From positions 62,001 to 126,000 of the forward strand of contig NZ_FNPC01000002.1 of assembly GCF_900107205.1 (NCBI RefSeq): a DNA stretch of 64,000 nt, written 5' to 3'. Positions within the stretch are counted from its first letter, which is position 1; every line of letters begins with the position of its first letter. Positions 25,496 through 35,123 of the stretch are shown here, one piece after another. The notes under the pieces were generated by a model. It did not search any database, had not been told where the DNA came from, and was given only the letters and a program-made list of their open reading frames with translations. This stretch comes from Halopenitus persicus. Lineage in GTDB: Archaea; Halobacteriota; Halobacteria; Halobacteriales; Haloferacaceae. The translations under genes and the position numbers were made by a program.

Positions 25496-26260
25496 ATGAA
25501 CGACTCGCCTTCAGCACGGACATCGTCTCGCATCTACACGGCGCCACGAACGGACGTTTCGCAGAATCAGGGCACGTTCCGGATCCATTTCAACTTCCCC
25601 GGCCGTGCCGTCCCCGAACACGACGACCACGGGTACGGGCCGCTCGCGACCGTCGTGGAGTCGTTTATGGATCCGGGGACGCTCATCCGGATGCACCAGC
25701 ACCGAAACGAGGAGATAATCTCGTGGGTCCCCGACGGCGTGATGCGCCACGATGACCGGCAGGGCAACGAACTCGTCACCGATCCCGACCACCTGATGGT
25801 GATGAACGCCGGCAACGGCTTCTGGCACGCTGAGGAGACGCTCGCCGACGACCCGCCGCTGCGGATGCTCCAGATCTTCGTCCGCCCGCACAGCCTCGAC
25901 CTCGAGCCCGGCATCCAACACGAACCGATCCCTGAACCGGTCGCCGGGGAATGGCGACACCTGTTTGGGCCCGAAGGAACCGACGCCCCGCTGTCCGTTC
26001 GGAACGACGTCGACTTCTACGACTGCCGGCTCACCGCCGAGGCCACGACCACGCTCCCCTCACGACCGGGCTGGCACACCTACCTGTACGTCTTCGACGG
26101 CGCCGTGGAAGTCGGCGGGAAGGCCGTCGGGTACACCGAGAGCGCACTCGTGACCGGTGGCGATGACGTCGCCGTCACTGCGACTGAGGACGCCACCATC
26201 GTCGCGTTCAACATCAAGCCCGATGCACCGATCACGCGCCAGGGCACCATCGGCCGCTGA
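25496..26260 (+). CDS. Pirin family bicupin
   Basis: 254 aa. The N-terminal cupin has the pirin metal motif MHQHRNEEIISWVPDGVMRH (about 60-80) with the later NAGNGFWHAEE, where histidine and glutamate ligands are expected; a second, less conserved cupin follows (TYLYVFDGAVEVGG). Some pirins have quercetin dioxygenase activity; the physiological substrate is unknown. The ATG at 25496 is chosen over the upstream in-frame ATG at 25442. GC content is back to the normal level. Confidence 0.8.
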   Translation: MNDSPSARTSSRIYTAPRTDVSQNQGTFRIHFNFPGRAVPEHDDHGYGPLATVVESFMDPGTLIRMHQHRNEEIISWVPDGVMRHDDRQGNELVTDPDHLMVMNAGNGFWHAEETLADDPPLRMLQIFVRPHSLDLEPGIQHEPIPEPVAGEWRHLFGPEGTDAPLSVRNDVDFYDCRLTAEATTTLPSRPGWHTYLYVFDGAVEVGGKAVGYTESALVTGGDDVAVTATEDATIVAFNIKPDAPITRQGTIGR

Positions 26261-26309
26261 GACGCCGGCGGACCGACTGTGGGTGGTTTTCACCCCCTGA
26301 GGTGAGAAC

Positions 26310-26490
26310 TTCACTCGGCTGTCGGTCGGCTTTCCGTATCCAGTTGTGGACGGTCGATCGACAGCGCCCGATACCGAACCTCTCACGTTCTAAGATTGTA
26401 TCCGAAAGTGATAATTCGGTCAATTGGTGTCGAATACCGAGCTTCATTGCCCACCGCGATGTCGCTTCTCGATCCACAACCACTCACTCG
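26310..26490 (-). pseudogene. IS6-family transposase remnant (N-terminal HTH part)
   Basis: On the minus strand the frame encodes RWAMKLGIRHQLTELSLSD and then GRCRSTVHNWIRKAD, the N-terminal helix-turn-helix of haloarchaeal IS6-type transposases. An in-frame TGA stands just upstream where the family usually reads DFVERE, and the frame leaves the family after RKADRQP. The whole DDE catalytic domain and both terminal inverted repeats are missing, so it is a dead fragment. Confidence 0.72.
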
Positions 26491-26560
26491 AAGTAGTCGC
26501 CACCATCGGCGAGGCGGGCTGTTTCTGCCATCGGCCGGATGAATCTCGCTCCGTCTTATT

Positions 26561-26574
26561 CTTCAGTTCTAATC
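26561..26574 (+). repeat. Direct repeat CTTCAGTTCTAATC (right copy)
   Basis: Exact 14-bp copy of 25422-25435, followed by CGA where the left copy has TGA. Confidence 0.4.
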
Positions 26575-26666
26575 CGACTCGGACTTCATCACCGGGATAT
26601 TGACGCATATATTCCGGGAGTGAACGCGAGCGTCCGTAGTGAACGCTCTCGGTCGAGCCGCGTCAC

Positions 26667-27203
26667 TCACCAGTTCCCGACGTCGTTCTCGACCCGATAT
26701 CTCTGGTAGTAGGCTTTCTCCACGGTCCGGAGATCGAAGTCGCCAGGGTTCCGGTCGCGGAGTTCCGCGAGGATCTTCGGATAGTCGGTGACCCGCATCC
26801 CTCGATCCTCCCCGAAGAACTCGTGAACGATGTATCGGTCGCCGATCGCGTAGGTTTCGGGGTCGTAAAACATCAATACGACCGTCGCCGTCGAGCCGCC
26901 GATCCCCGGAATCGACCGTAGCGTCTTCAGCTGGAGCGTCGGATCGTCGACCAGCAACGCCGCCTCGCTCACGCGCCGAACGAACGCGTCGGGGACGGAC
27001 CGTACCTGTTCGACGTTGCGGTCGCGTCGTCCCGCCTGTCCGTTCAGCTTCCACCGGACGACGTCCGCGAGCTGCTCGCGGGTGATATACCCCTGGTCGG
27101 CCAACGCCTCGTGGAGCCGTTCCTCGATGGCCCGGAGGTCGTCGTCGTACACTTCGTCGTACCGGTCGCTCCACTCCCGGATCTCGTCCGCGTCCATACC
27201 CAT
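26667..27203 (-). CDS. HhH-GPD-like hypothetical protein
   Basis: 178 aa, no named family. Residues about 93-125 read LRSIPGIGGSTATVVLMFYD followed by PETYAIGDRYIVHE. That is the helix-hairpin-helix plus Gly/Pro-Asp loop layout of DNA glycosylases, with D in the place of the catalytic Asp. The rest is shorter than a full glycosylase and lacks the Fe-S cysteines. A DNA-repair or DNA-binding role is an inference. Start at 27203 or two codons later (27197). It closes the accessory patch next to a divergent sensor kinase. Confidence 0.65.
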   Translation of the reverse strand: MGMDADEIREWSDRYDEVYDDDLRAIEERLHEALADQGYITREQLADVVRWKLNGQAGRRDRNVEQVRSVPDAFVRRVSEAALLVDDPTLQLKTLRSIPGIGGSTATVVLMFYDPETYAIGDRYIVHEFFGEDRGMRVTDYPKILAELRDRNPGDFDLRTVEKAYYQRYRVENDVGNW

Positions 27204-27341
27204 TCAGCGACCGTGAGGGTAATAGGCCTCCCGCAACGCCACGAGGTCGATCCGACGTCGTCCTGACGGACTATTTAAACGTGTTTCGAGGAACAGGGTG
27301 AACGTATTAGTGGATTCCCGGCGTGGGATAACCCACTGCGA

Positions 27342-29441
27342 ATGTTCGATCCCGACTCCGACGGCACCAGCGTCCTCCGTCGCCACTCGTGGATCGCCGT
27401 GTCGCTGCTGGGGGTGCTGCTGCTGTTCGTGCCGCTCTACGATATGTGGGAGGACGTCACCGCCCTGTCCTGGGGCATCGCCTCGACCGTGGTGGAGAAC
27501 TCGCTGCTGCTCCTGCTCGCGATCGGGCTCGTCTACGGCGGCGTCTGGATCGGGCGGCAGGACTGGGAGCCACGATTCGTCTGGGCGGCGGTGAAGTGGA
27601 ACGTCGGGATCGCGGTCGCGATCGCGGGTCTTTACGGCGTCGTCGTCGCGCTCCAGCTGGCCGTGATGGGATCGCTCAAACCCTGGATCCTCGTCCTCGA
27701 CGGGGTGCTCTTCGGCTCGGTGGCGGCGCTCGGCGTTGGGGTCTACAACGCTCGCCGGAGTCAGGCGATGTCGCAACTGGAGGAGCGCGACGAGCGACTG
27801 CGGCGGATGTACGATGTGATCTCCGACCCGGGGTTGACCTTCGATGAGAAGGTCGATCGGCTGATCGGGATCGGTCAGGACCTCTTCGACGCCGAGTACG
27901 GCGCCTTCGCACGCATCGACGCGGACGCTGGCGAGTATCACCTCGAAGCCGTTCGGACGACCTCAGCCGACCTCTCGGAGGGCGACGTGGTGCCGCTGGC
28001 ACAAACCCACTGCCAGCGAACGGTCGAGGAGGATCGCACGATCCAGTTCGAGACCCGGCCCTTCGACGTCGACCCCAAGAACTACGGCACGGAGACGGGC
28101 TTCGAGATGTACGTCGGGACGCCCGTCTACGAGAACGACGCCTTCTACGGGACGCTGTGTTTCCTCGACCGGGAGGAGGCGGCGTCCTTCGACCAGTGGG
28201 AGCTCACGGTCGTCGAGCTGATGGGCAACTGGATGGGTTACGAACTCAACCGCAAGCACCTCCTCGAGGAGCGCCAGCAGGCCCTCCGCGAGCAGGAGGC
28301 GAAGTTCGAACAGTTCGTCGACGGCGTCGACAACCACGCGGTCTTCGCGCTCGACACCGAGGGCCTCGTGACCTCCTGGAACCAGGGTGCCGAACGGATC
28401 AAGGGCTACTCGCGCGACGAGATCGTCGGGGAGCACTTCTCGGTGTTTTATCCGCGGGAAAAGCGCGAGGCGGGTCGTCCCGGGGAGCTCCTGACGGAGG
28501 CCGCGGAGACGGGACAGGCCACCGACGAGGGATGGCGCGTCCGCAGCGACGGCACCCGGTTTTGGGCCCACGTCACGATCGCCGCCCGCCACGACGACGG
28601 CGAGCACGTCGGCTACCTCAAGATCGTCCGGGACCTGACCGACCGCCGCGAGTACGAGCGGGCGCTGGAACGCGAACGCGAGCGCATCGAGTTTCTGAAC
28701 CGGATCATCCGACACAACATCCTCAACGGACTCAACCTCATCGACGCCCGCGCCGAGCTCCTCGAGCCGGAGTTCGCCGGCAGCCCCGAGCCCCAAGCTC
28801 ACCTCGAGACGATTCGGGACCGCGTCGCGGACATGACCGAGCTCATCGAGACGATGCGCTCCCTCGCCGACGCCATCGCGGTCGATTCCGACTACGACCT
28901 CGAGTCGGTCGAGCTCCGCAGCGCGATCGAGGAGAAGGTCGAACTCTCGCGAGCCACCTATCCCGAGGCCGAGTTCACGACCCGGGACCTCCCCGATCCC
29001 GGGACGACCGTCGTCGGCGACGACCTCATCGGCGAGGTCTTCGAGAACGTGCTCTCCAACGCCGTGACCCACAACGACTCCGCGTCGCCGACGGTCGAGG
29101 TCCGGACGAGCGAAACGACCGTCGACGTCCCGACCGATCCGGAGTCCGGGGAGTTGCTCTCGGGTCAACGCGCCGAGCGACGGTCGGCATCGGCCGTCGA
29201 GACGGAGCGGCGGGACGCGATCGCCGTTCACGTCGCTGACGACGGCCCCGGCATCCCCGACGAGGAGAAGGACGCGGTCCTCCGGAAGGGCGTCTCCGAA
29301 CTCAAGGAGCCCGGCAACGGCTTCGGACTCTACCTCGTCACGGAGATGATGAACGCGTACGGCGGCACGGTGACGATCCGGGACCACGAGGCCCCCGACG
29401 GCGGCACCGTCGTCGAGTTGGTCTTTCCGCTTGCGGAGTGA
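27342..29441 (+). CDS. Membrane GAF-PAS histidine kinase
   Basis: 699 aa. Four hydrophobic segments in the first about 140 residues (17-35, 45-70, 80-108, 113-133), then a coiled linker, GAF (about 155-320, with GTETGFEMYVGTPVYEN), PAS (about 320-440: VDNHAVFALDTEGLVTSWNQ), HisKA with IIRHNILNGLNLID and HATPase_c (ENVLSNAVTHND, DDGPGIPDEEK, GNGFGLYLVTEM). The ATPase domain has an extra acidic insert between the N and G1 boxes (about 595-625). A TATA-like GTATTAGTGG lies about 32 nt upstream. No adjacent regulator gene. Confidence 0.9.
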   Translation: MFDPDSDGTSVLRRHSWIAVSLLGVLLLFVPLYDMWEDVTALSWGIASTVVENSLLLLLAIGLVYGGVWIGRQDWEPRFVWAAVKWNVGIAVAIAGLYGVVVALQLAVMGSLKPWILVLDGVLFGSVAALGVGVYNARRSQAMSQLEERDERLRRMYDVISDPGLTFDEKVDRLIGIGQDLFDAEYGAFARIDADAGEYHLEAVRTTSADLSEGDVVPLAQTHCQRTVEEDRTIQFETRPFDVDPKNYGTETGFEMYVGTPVYENDAFYGTLCFLDREEAASFDQWELTVVELMGNWMGYELNRKHLLEERQQALREQEAKFEQFVDGVDNHAVFALDTEGLVTSWNQGAERIKGYSRDEIVGEHFSVFYPREKREAGRPGELLTEAAETGQATDEGWRVRSDGTRFWAHVTIAARHDDGEHVGYLKIVRDLTDRREYERALERERERIEFLNRIIRHNILNGLNLIDARAELLEPEFAGSPEPQAHLETIRDRVADMTELIETMRSLADAIAVDSDYDLESVELRSAIEEKVELSRATYPEAEFTTRDLPDPGTTVVGDDLIGEVFENVLSNAVTHNDSASPTVEVRTSETTVDVPTDPESGELLSGQRAERRSASAVETERRDAIAVHVADDGPGIPDEEKDAVLRKGVSELKEPGNGFGLYLVTEMMNAYGGTVTIRDHEAPDGGTVVELVFPLAE

Positions 29442-29522
29442 CGGTCCCGTCCCCGGCTCTCGCCGTTCCTCGTCGCCGATTAGCTTCACCCTTTAACTGA
29501 TGCCGCGATCGCACAGCCGCGT

Positions 29523-29972
29523 ATGGCCCGACACATTCTGGTTCCGCTGGACGGTTCGGCGGCATCGTGGAACGCGCTCGAGTTCGCGATCGACCACCAC
29601 CCCGAGGCGACGATCACCGCCGTCCACGTCGTCAGCGTGGTTTCCGAAACCGAGGCGACGCCGGTCGGGATGGCACCGGTCCACGTTGAGGAGGTCTACG
29701 AGGCCGCCGAGGAGCACGCCGCCTCGCTGCTTTCGGACGCCGAGGAGCTCGCGGCCGAGCGCGGGACGGACGTCGAGACGGAGCACGTCCGCGGGCGGCC
29801 GACCGACGCCATCCTGGACTACGTCGAGGCGGAAGACGTCGATCAGATCATCATGGGCAGCCACGGTCACAGCGGGCTCAAGCGCGTCGTCATCGGCAGC
29901 GTGGCGGAGAGGGTCACCCGGCACGCGCCGGTTCCGGTGACGATCGTCCGGGCCGACGCCGAGACGGAGTGA
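29523..29972 (+). CDS. Universal stress protein (UspA family)
   Basis: 149 aa single USP domain. The ATP-binding motif GSHGHSGLKRVVIGSVAE (about 114-131) follows the G-2x-G-9x-G(S/T) pattern, so it probably binds ATP. N-terminus ARHILVPLDGSAASWNAL is typical. A TATA-like CCCTTTAAC lies 30 nt before the ATG. Confidence 0.93.
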   Translation: MARHILVPLDGSAASWNALEFAIDHHPEATITAVHVVSVVSETEATPVGMAPVHVEEVYEAAEEHAASLLSDAEELAAERGTDVETEHVRGRPTDAILDYVEAEDVDQIIMGSHGHSGLKRVVIGSVAERVTRHAPVPVTIVRADAETE

Positions 29973-30416
29973 ACAACCCCCTCCGTCGCTCGGTGTGGTG
30001 AACTGCCGGCGAAATCGAGGCACATCGGTCCGAAACCGTCACCTAAGCAGTTAGGAAACCGTCCCGCCTGCGTGCGAATCCACCAACCCGATCCGGCGGA
30101 TTCCTGCGGTAAGCACTTAGGAACGTGCCTGATTGTGAACGTTTTCCAATTGACACTCATCGCCAGCCCACAGTGCTGGCGCCCCTTACAGGAGCGATCT
30201 CACGATGAGTGTACACACTCGCCGCGACCGTCTCACGACGTGGTACCGAGCCGGCACGTCCATCCGTCCGCCGGCAGCACACAGTACAGCCAGCGACGCG
30301 GGCCGAGCTGGACGTCCGCGAGGTCGCCCGCCCCGGATCCGCCGGGTCAACGAGCCAACGGCTTGCGGGAGCATCCCGCCGTCGCAGACCGACGGAGCAC
30401 CCCTGAGAACCGGCCA
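29973..30416. promoter_or_regulatory. Long leader of the surface-protein gene with dyads and hairpin
   Basis: 444 bp. Two related dyad sites share TAAGCA(G/C)TTAGGAA at 30044-30057 and 30110-30123, 66 bp apart; the first is CCTAA-GCAG-TTAGG, the second TAAG-CA-CTTA. A 7-bp-stem hairpin (CGCCAGC/GCTGGCG, loop CCACAGT) is at 30161-30181. A short Arg-rich ORF from 30205 ends in TGA overlapping the surface-protein ATG (ATGA, 30417-30420), with AGGAG 12 nt before it; it may be a leader peptide or chance. Confidence 0.45.
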
Positions 30417-33400
30417 ATGAGGGGGAGAACCAACGCGGACGGATCTCGGGCAGCAGTCGTGCTGCTCGTCGTCGTCCTGGTCGGAGCGAGCCTCCAATTC
30501 GCGGGACTGGCCGGCGCCGCGACGAACGTCTCGATCAGCCCGAGCGACGCCGACGCGAACGCGACGGGCGTGACCTACAACGCGACCGGGGACCTGCAGC
30601 TCGGGAATCAGGACACGCTCCAGGACGTCGACGTCCACCTGGAGCCCGCGGACGTCGGCGCCGTCGGATCCGGCGACGTCGACCTCTTCATTAACGGCGT
30701 CGAGTACACTGACGGGTTCACGGAGTTCAGCGCATCCGACGGCACCGTCGAGTTCAAGCTCTCGAGCTCACGGAACGTCAACGACGGCGACACCGTCCGC
30801 ATCGAGGTCGCCGACGTCACGAACCCCGCGGACGACTTCACCGCGAACGCGACGCTGCACGACACCGGCGACACGCAGTTCGAGGAGTTCGAGGACGCCG
30901 TCTCCATCGACACGTCCGCGTCGATCGGGTACGAGGATCTCGCCTTCAACGACACGCACACCGACGGCAACGACACCACGGTCGAGGTCGGCGAGAACCT
31001 CACCGTCTCCGCGGTGGTGAACAACACCGGCGAGCAGTCGGGCACCTACAACGCCTCGCTGGTCGTCGACGGCTCGGTGGTCCGCTGGGAGAACGGCACC
31101 GTCGCCGCCGACTCGACGACCACGGTCGACTTCGTCACCGACTTCGGCGACGCCGGCACCTACGACGTCACGATCGACGATCTCGCCGCGAGGGAGGTCA
31201 CCGTCGTCGGGTCGACGACGATCGTCGACGGCGCGGCCGCTCCCGACCCCGTCGAGCCCGGCCGGACCGTCGACAACCAGCTGGTCCACGTCGAGGTCGC
31301 GAACGTCAGCCAGGACGGCGACACCGACACCCACTACGTCGAGTTCCCGAACGAGCTCGCGGACGGCCTCTCGCCGAACTCGGCGGACGCCAACGCGACG
31401 AGCATCACCTCCAGCGTGAACCTGGTTGACGGCTTCGACGGCGACGGCGTCGACGACACCCTCCGGTTCGCGACGAGCGGCGACGGCGGCGGTGCGATCG
31501 ACCTGAACCTCACCGTCGACACCGGCGTTTCCTATCCCGACCGCGAGGACGCGTTCGAGATCGACGCCCGCACCGTCGACAGCAGCGGTGCAACGACGAC
31601 CCGGCAGGACGTCGAGACGATCATCACCGGCACGGCGATCTCGAACTACGACGCGTCGAACCCCGATGGCCGCGAGCTCGCGGTCTCCTTCGACTCGACG
31701 GAGCAGCTCGCCGACGTCACCATCGACGTCACGAACGCCAGCGGCACGACGGTCGCGACGTTCACCGAGAGCAACCTCACCGAGACCGACGAGGGCGACA
31801 CCTGGGCGTACAACGGGTCGCAGGTCCTCGACGCCGACGGCAGCTACGACGTGACCCTCGAGCAGGCCGTCGACGGCGACGGGAACGACGTCTCCGACGG
31901 CGAGACCGACGCCGTCCGGATCGGCGCGCAGGGCGTCGCCATCGTCGACGGAACGGTCGATCCCGCCTCGGTCGACCCCGGAGAGACCGTGAACAACCAG
32001 GTGGTGACGGTGACGCTCGCGAACGTCAGCGCCGACGGCGACACCGACACGCACTACGTCGCGTTCCCGAACGAACTCGCGGACGGCCTCTCGGTGAACG
32101 GAGCAAGCGTGAACGGCTCCGCGAGCATCGCCCAGAGCGCCGAGCTCGTCGACGGCCGCGACGGTGATGGCGTCGACGACACCGTCAGATTCCAGACCGA
32201 CGTCGACGGTGGCGGCACGGTCGATCTGAACACGACCGTCGACGTGAGCGTCGATTACCCGGACGCGGAGACGTCCTACGGCATCGACGCGACCGTCGAG
32301 GATAGCAGCGGCGGCGACGCCGGACCGCGGGAGGTCGCCACCGTCGACGCGGGAACCGGCACTACTGGCTCCGGAGACGACACGACCGACGGCACCGACG
32401 ATTCTGGGGACGGAACTACCGGCGATTCCGGGGATGACGGCACCGATGGCTCCGGAAGTGACGGCACCGGCGATTCCGGAGGCGGCGCTTCCGGCGGGGA
32501 TCCCCTGCCGCCGACGGTCTCCGGCTTCGACGTCGAGATCGACGGCCAGGACGTCACCGTGACCGCCGTCGTCGATGCGCGCGCGGACGCCCTCACCGTC
32601 GACCTTGCGGGCGCCACGGTTGACCGACTCCGGATCGAGGACTTCACTCGCGAGCGCGAGGACGGCACATACGTCTACTCGGCCGACGTCGACGCGGGCG
32701 ACGGGGCCACCGTCGTCGCGACCCTCCAACGCGTCACGAGCGCCACCGGCTCCGTCGAACCGGATCGCGTCGCCTCGGCTACTGCCGGACCCCGCCCGAG
32801 CAGCTTCGCCGGTTCGCCCTTCGTCGGAGCCGACGACAGCCGACACACGCTCGCGGTCCGCATCGCGGAGAACGCCAGCGTCGTCGGCCAGCCCCTCGAT
32901 CGCGTCTCGGTCGGCTATTCCGACGCGTTCCTGGCGACCGGCGGCGACCTCTCCTCGGTCAGCGACGACCAGAACGTCGAACGCCTCCTCGTGGTTGCGG
33001 CCAACGGCAGCGTCCGTGCTCGCCTCGGCGGCACCGACGAGGTCACCGTCGACACGACCGCCGGCACGGTCGACGCCGACCTCTCGACGGTCGACGGCGA
33101 GCGGCGGCCGACGATCCGTGCCGGCGACCGGATCGTCGTCGGGCTCGAACCCGTGACCAATCCCCGGACGGCGGGTCGATACGACACGACCGTGACGCTG
33201 ACGAGCACGGCGGGTCTCACCCACGATCTGTCGACGAGCGTTCGCATCCGGGACCCCGCGGCCGTGCAGGCGGTCGATACCGGGATCGTCTTGCCCGACG
33301 CTGAGCGGACGGCTGCCGTGTCCGACGCTGAGCGGACGGCTGCCGTGTCCGACGCTGAGCGGACGGCCGCTTCGTACGGATCGACGCTCACCGTCGAGCC

Positions 33401-34010
33401 GCTCATCGTGGAGTCTCAAGACGGCGTGGTCGGGTCGGTACAGCCGATCGATGCCGAGGCCCAGCTCTCCGACGACGGGCGGGCGATCGCCGAGTTCGAG
33501 GAGACCCCCACCATCGAGTCGGTCGTCGTGGAGTCCACGGACGGGGCTGTCGGGCCCGTGCAGGCCGTCGTTCCCAGCAACCGATCCGCTTTCATCGACG
33601 ACCGCTCGCGACCGGTCGTCACCACGATGATCCTCGACCGGCCCGTTTTCGCCGAGGACGCCGAGGCGACCCTCCGCGTGCGGCTCTCGCTTGCGGAGCT
33701 CGACGGACGGGCCGCGGACCACACGATCGTCCGCTACGACGAGGACGCCGACGAGTGGCGCCAGCTCGACACGAACGTCGCCGAGCGCGGTAACGGAACG
33801 GTGACTCTCGATGCGACGACGACCTCGACCTCGTCGTTCGCCGTCCTCGGGCCGGCGGCGGATCGCGGCGGCGACACGGGGAGTACGCCTGCCCCCGCCG
33901 GTGACGCCCCGGACGACTCCGCATCGTCGCTGCTGCCCGCGTGGCTCCTGTGGCTGCTCCTGCTCGGGATCGTCCTCGCGGCGCTCGTCGCGGCGCGACG
34001 ACGGGAGTAA
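30417..34010 (+). CDS. Large secreted, C-terminally anchored surface protein
   Basis: 1197 aa. Signal peptide at about 11-34 (AAVVLLVVVLVGASLQFAG). Many NxS/T sites. Two homologous Ig-like/cadherin-like modules start at IVDGAAAPDPVEPGRTVDNQ and IVDGTVDPASVDPGETVNNQ and share GDTDTHYV(E/A)FPNELADG. A Thr/Gly/Asp/Ser linker (about 645-700) leads to a second half ending in TTSTSSFAVLG, as in PGF-pre-PGF proteins, and a C-terminal helix (LLPAWLLWLLLLGIVLAALV) before a basic tail. It contains a nine-residue repeat (DAERTAAVS) from 27-bp DNA repeats at 33297-33370. Probably an adhesin or S-layer-associated protein; no enzymatic motif. Confidence 0.85.
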   Translation: MRGRTNADGSRAAVVLLVVVLVGASLQFAGLAGAATNVSISPSDADANATGVTYNATGDLQLGNQDTLQDVDVHLEPADVGAVGSGDVDLFINGVEYTDGFTEFSASDGTVEFKLSSSRNVNDGDTVRIEVADVTNPADDFTANATLHDTGDTQFEEFEDAVSIDTSASIGYEDLAFNDTHTDGNDTTVEVGENLTVSAVVNNTGEQSGTYNASLVVDGSVVRWENGTVAADSTTTVDFVTDFGDAGTYDVTIDDLAAREVTVVGSTTIVDGAAAPDPVEPGRTVDNQLVHVEVANVSQDGDTDTHYVEFPNELADGLSPNSADANATSITSSVNLVDGFDGDGVDDTLRFATSGDGGGAIDLNLTVDTGVSYPDREDAFEIDARTVDSSGATTTRQDVETIITGTAISNYDASNPDGRELAVSFDSTEQLADVTIDVTNASGTTVATFTESNLTETDEGDTWAYNGSQVLDADGSYDVTLEQAVDGDGNDVSDGETDAVRIGAQGVAIVDGTVDPASVDPGETVNNQVVTVTLANVSADGDTDTHYVAFPNELADGLSVNGASVNGSASIAQSAELVDGRDGDGVDDTVRFQTDVDGGGTVDLNTTVDVSVDYPDAETSYGIDATVEDSSGGDAGPREVATVDAGTGTTGSGDDTTDGTDDSGDGTTGDSGDDGTDGSGSDGTGDSGGGASGGDPLPPTVSGFDVEIDGQDVTVTAVVDARADALTVDLAGATVDRLRIEDFTREREDGTYVYSADVDAGDGATVVATLQRVTSATGSVEPDRVASATAGPRPSSFAGSPFVGADDSRHTLAVRIAENASVVGQPLDRVSVGYSDAFLATGGDLSSVSDDQNVERLLVVAANGSVRARLGGTDEVTVDTTAGTVDADLSTVDGERRPTIRAGDRIVVGLEPVTNPRTAGRYDTTVTLTSTAGLTHDLSTSVRIRDPAAVQAVDTGIVLPDAERTAAVSDAERTAAVSDAERTAASYGSTLTVEPLIVESQDGVVGSVQPIDAEAQLSDDGRAIAEFEETPTIESVVVESTDGAVGPVQAVVPSNRSAFIDDRSRPVVTTMILDRPVFAEDAEATLRVRLSLAELDGRAADHTIVRYDEDADEWRQLDTNVAERGNGTVTLDATTTSTSSFAVLGPAADRGGDTGSTPAPAGDAPDDSASSLLPAWLLWLLLLGIVLAALVAARRRE
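33297..33370. repeat. 27-bp in-frame repeat in the surface-protein gene
   Basis: Units at 33297-33323, 33324-33350 and a partial one from 33351, each starting GACGCTGAGCGGACGGC. They encode DAERTAAVS and preserve frame. Confidence 0.85.
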
Positions 34011-34136
34011 CCGTTGGAGGTCTCCGCTTCGTCCGAGTCTCGAACGTCTCGTCGTTCCCGGCTGCCCGGCGCTTCGCTGCGGAACGGGCGGCGGTTTGGG
34101 GCGGCATACTTTTCGGCGGGACGCCATAGGACGCCC

Positions 34137-35123
34137 ATGGCAGCGACAGCCGATCTCAGTGCGGTCGGAAACACGCCCTTGATCGAACTCGAGGGACCGT
34201 CGTCGCCGACGGTGTACGGGAAGGTCGAGTGGTTCAACCAAGCGGGGATGCCCCACGGCGGCGGGTCGATCAAGTCCCGCATCGGGAAGTCGATGCTGCT
34301 CGCGGCGGAGGCCGGTCCGGAGCCGCTCGCCGACCGGACGCTCCTGGAAGCCTCGAGCGGGAACACCGGCGCGGCCGTCGCCCGCTTCGGCGCCGCCCGG
34401 GGCTACGACGTCGAGATCGTTCTCCCCGACGACGCCGGCGGCGGGAAGGTGGCGGCGATGGAGGCTGCCGGGGCGGAGCTCGTTCGGATCGACGCCGACC
34501 TCGGCTACGACGCCTACGTGGAGGCCTGTCGGTCGCGGACCGGGGGCCATCCCGACCGCTACTGCTACCTGGACCAGTACGAAAATCCGGCCAATCCCGG
34601 CGTTCACGCCGGGACGACCGGCCCGGAGATCTGGGCGCAGACCGACGGCGCGGTCGACCACTTCGTCGCCGGCGCCGGAACTGCCGGCACGCTCGTCGGC
34701 GTCGGGACCGCCCTTCGCGACCGGGGTGTGGACGTCCACGGCTACGAGCCGGCGACGGACGAGCACGACATCGCGGGCTGCAAGCATATGCACACGGCGG
34801 GCCACTACGTCCCGGGAACGTACGATCCCGCGGTCGTGGAGACGATGACGTTTCTCGGCACGGAGACCGCCCACGATGCCACACGCCGGCTCCGGCGCCG
34901 CTACGATGACCGGCGGATCCGGATCGAGGACCCCGGCCAGTGGTCGCGATCGTTCGTCAGGGAGGAACTCCGCGTCGACGGCGAGTTCCGCGTCGGCCCC
35001 TCCAGCGGCGGCGCGCTCGCGTTGGTCGAGCGACTCTCCGATCGCGGAGTCTTCGAGTCGGACGACGTCGTCGTCATCCCGCTGGCGGACCGCGGGGACC
35101 GGTATCCGGAACGGTACCTGTGA
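34137..35123 (+). CDS. Cysteine-synthase-like PLP enzyme
   Basis: 328 aa, fold type II PLP enzyme of the cysteine synthase/cystathionine beta-synthase group. The Schiff-base lysine lies in GGGSIKSRIGKSM (about residue 45), the phosphate-binding loop is ASSGNTGAAVARFG (about 73-86) and the Gly-rich loop is GAGTAGTLVGVG (about 180-191). The usual PxGSxKDR is changed to HGGGSIKSR, so substrate specificity may differ from classical O-acetylserine sulfhydrylase. A TATA-like CATACTTTTC lies 30 nt before the ATG. Confidence 0.82.
   Translation: MAATADLSAVGNTPLIELEGPSSPTVYGKVEWFNQAGMPHGGGSIKSRIGKSMLLAAEAGPEPLADRTLLEASSGNTGAAVARFGAARGYDVEIVLPDDAGGGKVAAMEAAGAELVRIDADLGYDAYVEACRSRTGGHPDRYCYLDQYENPANPGVHAGTTGPEIWAQTDGAVDHFVAGAGTAGTLVGVGTALRDRGVDVHGYEPATDEHDIAGCKHMHTAGHYVPGTYDPAVVETMTFLGTETAHDATRRLRRRYDDRRIRIEDPGQWSRSFVREELRVDGEFRVGPSSGGALALVERLSDRGVFESDDVVVIPLADRGDRYPERYL

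Noticed and set aside
26232-26483. Functional small transposase
   Set aside because: Only the N-terminal HTH matches the IS6 family; the catalytic domain and terminal repeats are absent and a stop interrupts its start.
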